From NCBI GenBank assembly GCA_025677825.1, contig JAIXMO010000041.1, positions 219,435 through 283,434 on the forward strand: DNA of 64,000 bases, read 5' to 3'. A program made the translations under genes and the position numbers. The DNA comes from Helicostylum pulchrum. Its lineage: Eukaryota; Mucoromycota; Mucoromycetes; Mucorales; Mucoraceae. The notes below the pieces were generated by a model. The model saw only the letters and a program-made list of their open reading frames with translations, had not been told where the DNA came from and ran no database searches. Shown in pieces: positions 47,361-58,644 of the stretch (the stretch's first letter is position 1; the number at the start of each line of letters is the position of its first letter).

Positions 47361-48990
47361 CTAGATGAACATTTCTTTCATGACTGTAGTCACTTTTGAT
47401 ATCAACTCTGGTTTAATAGCATTAGGATCGTCCTCTTGTTTGTGTTTTGATCTTCTTGCTGCTTTTGCTCGATCCTTTTCTAATTTCGCTTCCTTTTGTC
47501 TCTTCTTTGCTTGTTCTTTACGCTCTCGACTGGTTAACTTTTTTGGTTTCTTTTTTTCTGTTTCTTTCGTGTCGGCAACTACGTTATTTGTATCAACAGG
47601 TACAACCGTATCCTTTATTATTGCGTCTTCTTCTATTGATGCAGTATCTTGATCAGCCACTTGGTCATCTTCTTTTTCGACGACTTGATCTTTGCCCTGA
47701 TCGACATCTTTTTCTTCTGGGTCCTCCTGTTTATCCATATCTCCTACATTATCTACCTTATTGGCATCTACAATATTTTTGGTTTCTTGTACCGTGTCTG
47801 CGGGTTTGTCGGTATCACTTGGTTTGAGGTCGTATAGTGCATCGATCACTTTATCCGGATAACCCTTATACTTTATCAAAAGTCTTCGTATTTTACGTAT
47901 ATTTGTACCGGGGCATGCGTTTAAAACTACCTTTTCTTTTGAGCTAAGGCCTTCCTCTTCCTCTTCCTCTTCCGCACCATCCTCTTCTTCTGGATTTGTG
48001 GGCTCTTCTTCTGATTTTTCAATCTTGGTACGTTATGTTAGTGTTATATATTAAGAATAGCGGTAGTAAAAAAAAAAGGTAGCTTACATTGATCTCCGGA
48101 GGTCCAGAGTAAGGACCATCAATATTTCTAACTGAACTATAATGTTCCCAACTATGGTACCTGGTAGATGAAAAAAAAAAAAAAAAAAAAAACTCGATAA
48201 ATAAAATAAAATAAAAAAAGGTTTAAAGATATACTTACGCAATATGCAAAACTTGTGTTTTATCATCTTTTTCTTCCTCTTTACCATTAATAATATAGCT
48301 ATGAATAACGTCTAAGTATACAATACAAAAAAAAAGGGGGGGGTTGTATACGCGGAAACTTACATACATCATACCAGGCTGATACACTTTAATATTAACC
48401 TCCTTCATCTTTGCAAATGCCGCAAGTTCCATGTTTCCGCCGTACGTCGCGTTTTGAGACATGCATTCGATATGATGTTCAAATGATTGATCATCCTCTA
48501 CAAAGAATTTGTACTCGTCTTTATTATCTTTTAGAAATTGACAGATCTCTTGTCGAATTGATTTGTGGTTACTATCGTAGCCATAGTATTGATCAGAAAG
48601 TGCTCTATACACATTTAAAAACGCGATTTTTTTTTTTGTTATTAACTCCTTTTTTTTTTGGATTACTCATATATTTAAGGGAAGATCTTTTTACCTGAAT
48701 AGACAGTTGCCGTCTCCAGTAATGTTCTTTGTAGATAAACCCAAACTCTTTAATTGTGTGTCTAAATCTTCTGGATCGTCGAAATGAACGGTTTTCTACG
48801 GTTTTTTTTTTGTTGTTGTCAGTATTTTTGTATATCCTTTTCTTTTTTATAGAGTACCTGTATAGCCTTCTTTTGGTTACGAGTAAGTCTACCTATTCAA
48901 GTGTGTGTAAGTACTACAGTACAAAAAAAAAAGGGGGTTCGGTATTTAGGTACCCTTTTCATTCTTTGCTTTCTTTGCTTTCTTGGCCAT
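47361..48990 (-). CDS. OTU-domain deubiquitinase, OTUD3-like
   Basis: Multi-exon; starts MAKKAKKAKNEKG at 48990, stop TAG at 47361. The catalytic OTU domain shows GDGNCLFRALSDQYYG (Asp and Cys of the triad), RQEICQFLKDN, FVEDDQSFEHHIECMSQNATYGGNMELAAFA and LHIAYHSWEHYSSVR (catalytic His region). It is followed by a UBA-like segment (VVLNACPGTNIRKIRRLLIKY) as in OTUD3, then a long acidic then Lys-rich tail (residues RERKEQAKKRQKEAKLEKDR) that may be coiled coil. Predicted to remove ubiquitin chains; substrates unknown. Several introns carry A- or T-runs, including one of more than 20 As (48171-48191). It converges on the SerRS gene with 51 bases between stops. Confidence 0.88.
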
Positions 48991-49367
48991 TTTAATAAAA
49001 AAGACGAAAGGCGTAAACCGGAATAAACAGGCCTTTTACGGCAGTCTGTAGTGTACTTAGTTATCTCTGATCTGACAGGAACCTCCCCAACTGTATATGT
49101 ATATTTATATGAGTGAACTCTCTGAGGACAACACAAGGAGGGAAAAAATCTTTTAAAAGCCATTTGGTCAAAAGGTATACTATACATCCTCCTACTCCTC
49201 TTTCCTCAACGGTTAAAAACGCGTGCTATCTTGTACAGTAGAACCCAATGTATCAACTTGGCAATTGTACCGTTTTTTTTTTAAAGCACGCACAAAATGC
49301 GCGTGAAGAAACCTCGTAGTTTTTTTTTTCTTTTTTTTTTCTTTTTTTTTTGCAACTTATATTAAAC
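48991..49367. promoter_or_regulatory. Divergent promoter (OTUD3-like / orphan membrane protein)
   Basis: 377 bases between two starts, ending in T-runs before the ATG at 49368. No coding signal. Confidence 0.5.
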
Positions 49368-51627
49368 ATGCAATGGCGCTCGCTTATACTACTGTTTAGT
49401 GGTCTCATTGTCATTTATATTGCCATCTTATCGCAGGACACACCTTACCTTCACCCTAAAATAATATACACGTCCAACCATCCTATTATAACAAAAAACC
49501 CAGACCAGCTCATTTTAACAACTGTTGGACCTTACATATACCTGACAAGTATTGACTTTGAATCACCAACCAATGAACCTGTTGTTGGTATACATAACTT
49601 GAAGCTTGGTGTTCAAGGTATAATTTTATTTTTGTCATTTTTATTTTATTTTTTGCATAAAAAACTAAACTTAAAAGAAAAGGTGTTGTCAAACAGTTTA
49701 GAAAACCCATTTCGAATTTGTTGTCAGAACGAGAGTTATTAGAGACAGATGGTACTTATACATTCTAGAAGAGAGTTTTACTTGTGTAACTTATATATTG
49801 CGTAGGTTGGGTTCCTTGCTTTGAGCATAAATTAAGAGGACATGTATCGAAAGTTTCTGTTCGGGCGGGAGAAGGCTTGGAAAATACTTGGCAATTTGCC
49901 GTGTTACATCATCAAGTGGATAACGATAGTTCATATCATTTTGTACGACTGTATTATACAGTGGACAATGATTCGTTTGAGTATAAGGATATCAAGTTAC
50001 CTGGATCCATTTGGGTTAATGCTATTTCGTTGGAAAAGGAATCTTTAATATTTTCAAGGTAAAAAAAAAAAAAAAAAAATTATGGGGCAGGATCTAACTG
50101 GTTGTGTAAAGGGATCCTGATTTATACCAATTTCACATCATGACTTTACCTATATATTTGATCGACGCGCCACATTCTGCCGATGCAAAAGATGTTGTCA
50201 TAGATTATGTTGAACCAGGAAGAGTTATACAAGGTAAAGTATGTTTAAAAAAAAAACGATTATAGTTTTTTTTTTTTTTTCTAAAAAAGTAGGATCTTTT
50301 TTTTTTAGAGTGGTCTCAACCACCTTCTACAGAACAATTTTCAATGATGTTTTCTAGATTATATTCACCAATGTAAAAAGTTATATCAAAAGTTACAAGA
50401 TACATGCAATTTATTTATTTATTTTTGGTTTAGACATGAAACTTATCGTGTTTTCACACTAAGTGTACACAAAACAGTATCTACATTTTTTGTAAACATT
50501 ACTATTGCAGATAATGCGACAGTTATTAACTCTGAAAAAAAGCCTGTAAGAACTTGGCTAGAAAGGGATAGAGGAGACTCTGAGGTAACATATATATTAT
50601 TATTTTTTTTGTATGATTAAATAATATATTGATTCTTGTATAATAGTACCCAGTGATTAATAATGAGGATTTAATTGATTATGGAGGATTTGCAGATATT
50701 TCGAGTTACAGAAACCCAATGGATTATCGACAGAATATGCCCAAATTGTATTTAACAGTCTCACAGGATTTAAAGACGATTGTGTTTCCTTACATTAAGA
50801 ATCGATTTATCACGTTGGATTTCACTGATCAAATTGATATTTTAAAAAAGATTGAATCAGAACAGAATCGACTTTATACCAATGATAAAAAGAATATATT
50901 ACAAGAGTATTATTATTGGCAACCGTACAAGACGGTCGATTCGGAAATTATGGGAGTACAGTTAAATAATAACGGTAGTGTATTGGCGTTATGGACCGAG
51001 TTTAATCGAGTTTATATTTATAAACGAGGTACAGAAAAGGTTGAAAAGTCATTGTTGGGTAAAATTGATAAGTGGCTGGATTACATTTTATCAGATATCT
51101 CTGATGAAGAAAGAGATTTAAGAAGAGACTATTTTCCTCCTTCTTGGGAATTGGAAATGGTTATTACTCCTATTCGAAATGAGTATGGAGGATCGAGGGT
51201 AAAAAAAAAAAATTATTTATTTTATTTTTAAGAAAAAAAGGGCATAAAATAACTGTTATTTTAAGACTGTAGGAACTGTCCAATTCTGGCAAAATGAAAA
51301 TGATGATCAGTACATATGTAAGTTGGGAAAACGATCGGGGGAGCCTATTATTTTATTTTAATAGCTAATAAAACGTTTTTTTTTTTTTTTTGTTTATTTA
51401 GTTGTCGGATACAATAATGGGTTTGTGAATTCCTATCGGATCGATCGACATGAACCCGAAAGATCAGTAAACTTTTGGACTTTTGCTCTAGAAAAATGGG
51501 ATATGTTATTTGGTAAGTTATGTATTATAAAAAAAAAAGTAATTTTTTACTAAAATATTTTATTTTAGCCATGTGTATGGTTATCTCAATATTTGTGTAT
51601 AACGAATATCAACGCACTCCATATTAG
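49368..51627 (+). CDS. Orphan membrane protein with N- and C-terminal helices, propeller-like middle
   Basis: About nine exons; the ones I could fix are 49368-49617, 49806-50058, and onward through SRDPDLYQFHIMTLPIYLIDAP, EWSQPPSTEQFSMMFSRLYSP, VFTLSVHKTVSTFFVNITIADN, YPVINNEDLIDYGGFAD, ending in ALEKWDMLFAMCMVISIFVYNEYQRTPY. An N-terminal helix (SLILLFSGLIVIYIAIL) and a C-terminal helix bracket roughly 500 hydrophilic residues rich in beta-type segments (GVQLNNNGSVLALWTEFNRVYIYKRG, GTVQFWQN, IFVGYNNGFVNSYRI), which suggests a degenerate beta-propeller exposed on one side of a membrane. All splice phases agree. I do not recognise the family. Confidence 0.7.
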
Positions 51628-52080
51628 AATTGTATTAATAAAATTAGCCTAAATTGAAGTATTAGGCACAATGACTTTTTCTCTATTTTATTTTGAAGAC
51701 TACTAAAAAGCGTAATGGCATACAAATTGTCATATTTGATTAGTGTTGCGACATGCGAAACAGTAAGAAACTAATTTTTTAGTTAAAACATGTGCATGTA
51801 TAGTTTAAATTAAAATAGATGGCTAGAACATCATTTCATCTCTTGTTAGTTTCAGATATAAACAAATACACTGCACTACGAAATGAAAAAAAGTCCCCTT
51901 TTTATTTTATTTCTAAATAAAAAGGCGTGATTTCTTATGTGTGTAAAGTTACAATATTAAGGTTTTTACACAAGCTACTGTAGTATTATTTTTTATAATT
52001 AAAAGTTTGATCAACAAACAATATGTGAATGACAAAAAAAAATATAGGGGAGGGGGAAGCTTTTTTTTTTAATGTAACTC
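51628..52080. other. Convergent 3' spacer
   Basis: Between the orphan membrane protein (plus) and the cyclin (minus). AATAAAA near 51638 may be the polyadenylation signal of the former. No coding signal. Confidence 0.6.
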
Positions 52081-53006
52081 CTATTTATGTTGAGAAGCAA
52101 ATGAATTGGCATCATCGTTTACAGTGACTTGCTCATAAATATTGTTGCGGTTACGACAGTGCGCTTTAGGAGGTTCGTGTGTTTTACTATAATAGTTTAG
52201 TGTGGCAATATCATGATCCTCTATAGTGGATACAGAGGTATCAGAATCCGTTGAAGATAATGAAGTGGACGAGTCGGTCATGGAAGGCAGAGACAGTTTA
52301 GAATACATGGCTACGTACGTAGGAATATCTGCATCGTTTGTAGCAGTCATTAATGCAATGGCTGCAGGCTTTGTAACTGCAGGTTTAGACAAGACAGACG
52401 GTGGTAAAGATGGGCAAACTGTTTGTTTAAAACGATAATATGCATTGGACAAGTCAGCGGGGGAAATCAAAACATGGTAATTCTACAACAATAACAAAAC
52501 CATCATTACAAAGGACCATGATATATATATATATATATATACATATATTTTAAAATATTACTTGCCATTAAAGATAATAATTGCTTTTCCATCAGATTAA
52601 TTTCAGAGAGTGTAAAATAGGCTGCATATTTTGCCCAATGTTTGTTTTTTGGCGAGGTGTCATGCAAGGCCTTTGAAGTAACTATCAAGGTAGCTAAAAA
52701 AATACGATGAGGTGTACAAGGCATACCTTTTGCAATGGTCGAGAGCGATTGTTGAAGTCTATGAAGAAAGACGAGTGCACCTAATAGCGTACCAGTACGA
52801 ATGGATGATCGTTTGACTAGGAAACCAATAAACGAAGATAAGGTAGGAAGTGTGCCATATTTACTATTTGCTGGTGCAGAAGAGCGTGTTGAAGGTTGAC
52901 GGCATGGAATTACAATAGATGCTTGATCAGATACGTGAGAGAGCAGTTCTGAACTTATTGGACGACGTATTAAGTCCAGAATGTCAGCAAGTATACCTTC
53001 ATCCAT
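52081..53006 (-). CDS. PCL/Pho80-type cyclin with a GC-AG intron
   Basis: Two exons (53006-52566, 52482-52081) give 280 residues. The first exon holds a cyclin box: LSSFIGFLVKRSSIRTGTLLGALVFLHRLQ, TPHRIFLATLIVTSKALHD, KNKHWAKYAAYFTLSEINLMEKQLLSLM, then NYHVLISPADLSNAYYRF across the intron. This is the arrangement of fungal Pho85-type cyclins (PCL1/2-like), which direct a CDK in morphogenesis and cell-cycle entry. The C-terminal part is Ser/Thr/Asp-rich with possible phosphorylation sites and PEST-like character. The only in-frame splice uses a GCAAGT donor, so the intron is of the GC-AG class; using the nearby GT at 52561-52560 would shift the frame. Confidence 0.85.
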
Positions 53007-53351
53007 ATTTAACTTTGTTTATTTGAAAAAAAAAAGAAATATTTGTTTACAAGAAAAACAAAATAAAGAAAGGGCAGTTGCTTTATTAATAGTATAATAT
53101 TTTGAGACAATTTGTAAAGAAGGAAAAAATAAGTTACAAAGAAATGATGAGAGATGAGACATACGCTTTTTTTAAAAAGAAAAGCGTATGTATGCGATGA
53201 TGAAGGGGGGTGTGGGGTGGGGGATAATTATGGGGGTATATGAGAAAATTTTAACCTCGGTGTTGTGTGTGTGTAAATGTGTGTTTGAACGAGGAATATA
53301 TAATAAAAAGGTGTAGAACGGAGAAGAAAGCAAAAAAGTTTCAGTTCACAT
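53007..53351. other. Spacer between cyclin and WC-2-like gene
   Basis: Cyclin promoter and 3' region of the WC-2-like gene. Contains GT-rich stretches (53205-53225, 53261-53284) and an A/T block with an inverted repeat at about 53163-53188 (ACGCTTTTTTT...AAAGCGTATGT). No coding signal. Confidence 0.5.
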
Positions 53352-54979
53352 TTAAATTTTTTTATTTTTTTTAGCCCAACGAAGACCACACGCGTTGCAT
53401 AAACTATAAAGTCATTAGTAAAAAAAAACACACACACACACACACTATATGTACAATAAAAAAAAAGATCATAGTTACGTTTTAGGGCCATGTGGTCCTT
53501 TCCGCCATTCGGGTGATGCTGTTGTTCCACAATCGGCACACACGTAATCGTCCATACCTCTATGTTTCTTCTATTATTATTAGTAAAAAAAAAGGTTATT
53601 TCCTCTGCTTAAAAAAAGGTTTCATCAATGTATAAACTTACTCGTCTTTTCCATTTATCTTTTCTTAAAATATCTGTGACAGTAGTTGTAGCAGAATTAT
53701 TGGAAGATAAATACGAACAAGTAGTTGCCATACCGCCTGAAGTTGGGTCTTCTTCTTGGTTGTACCGAATCAGCATTTCGCTGAATTCTACAGAACCAAT
53801 TGACGGCGAGTACTTGGTTTCGGTATTACAGTGATTGTTTATACTATCATCTGCTATAGGTATAGGGTTATTTGTTTGAAACATGGTTGAGCTACAACTG
53901 GACGGTCTGCGAGAAGATGTTTGAGGACTTGTGTTTATAAAGTAAGGTTCATTTGTTCCTAGTAATAAGTCGTTGCTGAAGAATGGCTGAGGGAAGTATT
54001 GAAGTTGTATAGGTTGTTTTTGCTGTTGTATGTGTTGTTGTTGTTTTTGTATATGTTGCTGCGGTATGTATTGTTGATGCTGTCGTTGCTGCTGCTTCTG
54101 CTGCTGTTGTTGTTGCTGTTGTATGTGCTGTTGCTGTTGTATGCGCTGTTGCTGTTGTATGTGTTGTTGCTGTTGTATGTGTTGTTTTTGCTGTTGTTGT
54201 TGTTGTTTGTGTTGTTGTTGTTGTTTGTGTTGAATTTGTTGTTGTTGTTGTGGTTGAATTTGTTGTTGTTGTTGTTGTTGTTGGTATGGCAATAAATCAT
54301 TCAATCTCTTTTTCAACCATTCGTTTTCCATTTTTAATTCTAGAAATGAATCCAGTAAACCGTTACTTCTAGAGAGATACGGTTGAGCTATAGCGAAAAA
54401 GGACTGTGGTGGTTGATCAGGTACGTCTTGTTTAGGATGACCTATTGACTCTAATAACAAATAAGTATTATCCTTTCGCCTAATTCTATAGTGAACTTTT
54501 ATTCTAGATAGAGAAGTAAAAGCTAGCTGAAAGTTTCGTGCGAAAATGTCAAGATCGTCAATATGAATAAAATCGGTCAACGATTTTCCAATTAATTCAC
54601 GGGAAGAGTAACCAGTTAACTCTAAACAAGATTCAGAGCAATACAATACTTTTCCAGAAGGAGATAGTATATGAAGTAAGCCTATAATATCTTGTAATAT
54701 TCTCTCTGACCAATTTGTAGACTGTTGGGTGAAATTGAAATTTTCGTTACAATAAGATGACATATCATTTTCTGGTGTAAAATTAGGTGGTAGTGGTAGT
54801 TTATGGCTTGAAATAAATTTAGAATGTACTTCTTGTTGCATTGGAATGAGAGATCTATGAGTAAACGAAAAGGGGACATGAGAGTCTTTTTCTATACTAG
54901 AATGTGTACTGGCCGTCGTAGTAACACTTGTTGTAACAGTTGAAGGGCGTACAATTAAATTAGTTGCTATGGCAATCAT
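53352..54979 (-). CDS. White-collar-2-like PAS/GATA transcription factor with a long polyQ tract
   Basis: Three exons (54979-53642, 53570-53479, 53403-53352) give 493 residues. A PAS domain (about residues 88-200; [26 protein letters not shown] and [14 protein letters not shown]) is followed by a Gln-rich region (about 231-323, interrupted by His, Lys, Ile) and a C-terminal GATA zinc finger [32 protein letters not shown], of the C-x2-C-x18-C-x2-C type used by fungal light regulators. The last exon completes the finger. The PAS lacks a LOV flavin motif, so it is WC-2-type, the non-photoreceptor partner of WC-1 in blue-light sensing. Mucorales carry several WC-2 paralogues. Short Met-less alternative starts exist; 54979 is the first in-frame ATG. 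Confidence 0.9.
54010..54288 (-). repeat. CAG/CAA-type trinucleotide repeat coding polyglutamine
   Basis: Imperfect array of TTG/CTG triplets (plus strand) encoding mostly Gln on the minus strand, with short sub-repeats of the pattern His-Ile-(Gln)4-5. The same array gives long false open frames of Leu on the plus strand and Asn in another minus frame. Confidence 0.85.
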
Positions 54980-55588
54980 ACATCAAATTATTATTTTTTT
55001 AAAATGAAATACGGATAATTTTTTATTTTTTTTTCTGTATTTCAGTCTATTCCAAATACAGAAAGAAAAAGCAAAAAAAAAAATTGGGGGTTTTTTTTTT
55101 TTTTATGAAAGAAAAGAGGAAAAAGAAAAAGAAAATTAAAAATAAAGGGTATTTATGAATAGACAAGATACAATATGCATGGCTTACTTCCTTATTCAGG
55201 AACGTTTCCCAGCGAATTGGGAGCCAACCAAATCAAAGAAATGACCCGTGTATGCTGTCATTGTGCAATTCATAACCCTTTAAAGTTTCAACATTAACGT
55301 CATATATATAAATGACGTAAATATACTTTCAGAAAAAAAGGTTATTTGCATACCAATCCTGTAAATGTCGTCACTTGGCCATTTCTACTCATTTCCCGGC
55401 CAATATTTTTAAGCTTTATTTTATTTCTTTTGTTAGATATTTCAACTATTAGCTGGCATTTCTCATTATATATGTTTTTTTTTACATGACTCTTAAAACG
55501 GTGTTATTGTAATTTATTTTATACACATACTAAAAAGAAAAAGAAAAAGAAAAAAAAAGGTATACATTTAAAAAAAATAAAAAAAAGT

Positions 55589-55647
55589 GAGAAAGAGAGA
55601 GAAAAGAAAGAAAGAGAAAAAAGAAAGAAAGAGAAAAAGAGAGAAAG
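55589..55647 (+). repeat. 59-base uninterrupted purine tract
   Basis: Only A and G on the plus strand, made of GA and AAAG units, within a broader A/G-rich region upstream of the RVxF/PPxY gene. Confidence 0.75.
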
Positions 55648-55741
55648 TAATTTTTATATGGTCGATAGGACACCATTACGTCGATGTATGTAATAGTACT
55701 TAGGGTACCTGCCCTACTTTTTTGATGATGATGAAATGGAG

Positions 55742-55749
55742 TATAAATA
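55742..55749 (+). promoter_or_regulatory. TATA box upstream of the RVxF/PPxY gene
   Basis: TATAAATA, immediately followed by CACGTGAT (55753-55760), about 150 bases upstream of the ATG at 55901. Confidence 0.4.
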
Positions 55750-55900
55750 GTACACGTGATTTAAGGTACAAAGCAGAATTGTTTCCTCGGTTGCATTTAT
55801 ACCCCCTTTATAATTTGACAATGCTATATAATTTTTTTTTATTTGAATTTCTTTCTTCCTTTTTTTTCTCTCTGTTTAAAAAAAGTAGTCAACATAAAAA

Positions 55901-56596
55901 ATGTTGTCGGAACAAGATAACCTCAAGGCTTGGCCAAGTGACGTTACAAGTAAATTCAACGTGTTTGAATTTTACCACAAGATATTATGGGCAAGTCAGC
56001 AATGTGAAGAAGAACAAGTAGTACCAATTAAGAAAAAAGGGTGTAGGGTTACCTTTTCATTGGAGCCACCTATAATTCATGAATATGAACCTGAATTTAC
56101 AAATACTAACAAGACGTGTATTCATTATTATCAAAGCTTTAAACGTAAATTTCATCAAGTAAAAAAGGAGCAAGAAAAATACTTTTACCCCACAATAGAA
56201 GATGATGAAATGTACTATCAAAATCGCCGCCTTATGAAAACTAGATCATTAAGCGATTTTAAGCCTATTCCTAATCAATTATATCACCCTAATAATCATG
56301 AATTAACTAGGTCAACTTATAGCTTATATGATATTCCTCATTATGATGATGATCCGCCACCATCTTACATAGAATATCATAACTATAATCATAATGATGA
56401 TGATGATGATGACGATCAGGGAGAAAATAGACTTAAAAATACAAGCTTACTTGGCGGCAATATCAAAATTAAAAAGGCTGCTTTCTTTAAAAGAACATTA
56501 CGAAAGTTAAAATCATCACCTAGACTAATTCAAAGGAAGTCTTCCATCATATCCCTGCGCAAAAAAAGGTCTTTTTTTTTTTCACAAAGTAACTAG
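55901..56596 (+). CDS. Orphan protein with RVxF (PP1-docking) and PPxY motifs
   Basis: Single exon of 231 residues, no membrane segment. Near residue 49 there is CRVTFSLEPPIIHEYEPEF: RVTF fits the PP1 catalytic-subunit docking consensus, and the following LEPP.IHEYEPE is a pattern seen in fungal PP1-associated and related proteins. At about 151-155 DPPPSYIEY contains a PPxY motif, a ligand for WW domains such as those of Rsp5/Nedd4 ligases. An Asp run (HNDDDDDDDQ) follows, then a strongly basic C-terminus (KIKKAAFFKRTLRKLKSSPRL, RKKRS). SRSLSDF-like RTRSLSDF segment offers a kinase/14-3-3-type site. The product is not recognised; the motif reading is inference. Confidence 0.7.
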   Translation: MLSEQDNLKAWPSDVTSKFNVFEFYHKILWASQQCEEEQVVPIKKKGCRVTFSLEPPIIHEYEPEFTNTNKTCIHYYQSFKRKFHQVKKEQEKYFYPTIEDDEMYYQNRRLMKTRSLSDFKPIPNQLYHPNNHELTRSTYSLYDIPHYDDDPPPSYIEYHNYNHNDDDDDDDQGENRLKNTSLLGGNIKIKKAAFFKRTLRKLKSSPRLIQRKSSIISLRKKRSFFFSQSN

Positions 56597-57288
56597 GTGC
56601 ATACATACTTTTAACATTCTCATCAATCTATTATTTATAAATGTACATAATTCCCCCCTTCTTTCTATTTCTACTACTTATCCCCCTTTCTATAGGTATC
56701 TTTATATATGTATATTTATATATATAAATAAAAATCCCTCTTGTATTAAAAACCTAGGAGACTACTTAGTTACTTACTATCACTAAAGAAGGGAGAAAGG
56801 GACCCTTGTTACTTAGTATCACTTTTTTTTAGCAACTACCATGTACATGTAATGCGCTTTCATATAAAGATTTACTGGAAAAAAAACCAATTTTTTTTTA
56901 TTTTTTTTAACTCAAGTAGCACTTAATTTACAGCAATTATAAACAGGCATTTGTAAATATAAATAGTTACACCCTTTCTGACGCCATATTTGACAGATCT
57001 TTATTAGGGCACAAGTTGGCCAACAAAAAAAAAAAAAAAAAAAACCTTGGCATCAGTCAAGTTCCGTATTCTACTATTCATACACATGAAACTAAAAATG
57101 GTAGCTCTATCTGATTTACCTTTTCTTGCATATAACCATCTTTTAGCTATTCAACTTGCTACATAATCTTCGTAAGCTTAAAAAAGAAAAAAAAAAGAAG
57201 AGGGATTCGTTTTTATTTAAATAATACGTTTTACTCCTGCATATTATAAATATATAAATAAATAGAAATAAAAAATCTTTTTGGGCGA
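56597..57288. other. Convergent 3' spacer
   Basis: Between the RVxF/PPxY gene (plus) and the Csm1-like gene (minus). Contains T-runs, TA-rich blocks (56700-56740) and an A-run of 21 at 57024-57044. No coding signal. Confidence 0.5.
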
Positions 57289-58644
57289 TCAATTAGTAGG
57301 GCCTCCTTGTATTGAAGAAGATAATCGCCAGAAAAAAACGGGTAAAGCCTGTTTCGCAAAAACAATACTTTCACGCAAGAAATCAGGTATAACGGCATAG
57401 CCGTCTTCATCAAGTTGGTCAATAATAGGAGTGTAATCTACAAGCTTTTTATCATCATTTGGAATATTCAACATAAACTTGAGCGCTATTATTAATAAAG
57501 ATACAGAGTTAGTTAGTTCACTGTTGTCGTTCTTTTTTTCTTTTCTTTTTTTTTTTGCCTTAATTTACATCGACTACTTGATTTACTGGTTATTAAACAA
57601 TCGTATAAAATACCAACATCGCTTTCAGTTTGATTAATAACAGTAACACTCGTTAAATAACTCATTAACTTATTGACGTTATCTTGAAAATTCGATTCAA
57701 TACTTTTTCCTTTTCCTTCAAAAAGTCCAGCTAGTTAGACATTTTTTTTTTTTTTTTGGTTAGCAGTGTATTCATTCATTTACTTTAAGTGAAGCTTACC
57801 AGGAGAATCATTTTTAGTTACTCTACTTATCACATCTTCATACGTCTTTCTCATAATCAAAAAATCTATTATTTATTTCAGTAAAAAAAAAACATAAAAG
57901 CAAATCTATCCCACTATACCTTCTTGTCTTTGATCGTCCTTTTTTTTGTATTGTCTCTGCAATTCCATTTTAAACTCATCAAATTGTACTTCATTTCCCC
58001 GTATCTTTTCTTGAAGCTAAATATATATATAAAAAAAAGTACAAGTTAGCATGTAACTTATAAATAAAGATTTAGGAATATTACACTCAAAATAGTCTGT
58101 TGGTATTCATATATTTCCGTATCAAGCTACATTATGTTGTTAGCTGTCTGTGCATATCTACATTTTATCCAACGAATTTTACTACCTTACTATTAGCATG
58201 AACAGGCCTACTACTTTCATACCCCAAAGAAGCATCATTATACGAATTAAACTTATTATAACCATCGTCACGGCTCTCTTTTTGATACGATAGACGAGTT
58301 ATTACTTGTTTTAAAAAGTCTGATACGTACTTTGGTTTTTGCGTTGAATTTTCGTCCTGATCATCATATTTCATTCGCTTCGAAGTGATTTCTGCTGAAG
58401 TCATTGTATCATGATCGCCATAAGTTAAATCTTCTATTATTGGCGGTCGAGAAGTACTGGCATCCTGATTTAAACCTATTTTCTTCTTTGCTGCATAGCT
58501 AGATTCAAATGTAGATTTTACAGGTTGTTTGCTAGTTGTACGAGAGGGCCCCGCTTGTGAACCATAATCAGTTGAATGTACAGACTGTGAATTAAATGTG
58601 GTCTTTGGTTTATCTCCTGTCAAGTTAAATATATGACCGGACAT
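57289..58644 (-). CDS. Csm1/Pcs1-like kinetochore (monopolin) protein
   Basis: Several exons; the first two are 58644-58186 and 58126-58085, then LQEKIRGNEVQFDEFKMELQRQY, MRKTYEDVISRV, GLFEGKGKSIESNFQDNVNKLMSYLTSVTV and a final exon from about 57483 ending at 57289. The N-terminal 150 residues are polar and disordered; the middle is coiled coil; the C-terminal domain ends YTPIIDQLDEDGYAVIPDFLRESIVFAKQALPVFFWRL, the pattern of the Csm1/Pcs1 RWD-like globular domain (YTPL...LPDYL.EEI.F.R..A..FY.R). Csm1/Pcs1 homodimers clamp kinetochores or rDNA. The homology is moderate, so the name is a good guess rather than certain. It shares a 176-base promoter with thymidylate synthase. Confidence 0.65.

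Larger units (their letters stand above)
54980..55900. other. Divergent promoter with purine tract and E-box
   Basis: About 0.9 kb between the WC-2-like gene (minus) and the orphan RVxF/PPxY gene (plus). A pure purine tract of 59 bases lies at 55589-55647 within a longer A/G-rich region from 55531. CACGTGAT is at 55753-55760 and TATAAATA at 55742-55749. Confidence 0.55.

Noticed and set aside
47365..47837. Plus-strand frames over the OTUD3-like gene
   Set aside because: Shadows of the acidic/Lys-rich tail; the Phe/Leu-rich composition is what antisense of Lys/Glu codons gives.
53959..54300. Long poly-Asn frame (minus) and poly-Leu frame (plus) over the WC-2-like gene
   Set aside because: Both are alternative readings of the Gln-coding triplet repeat.
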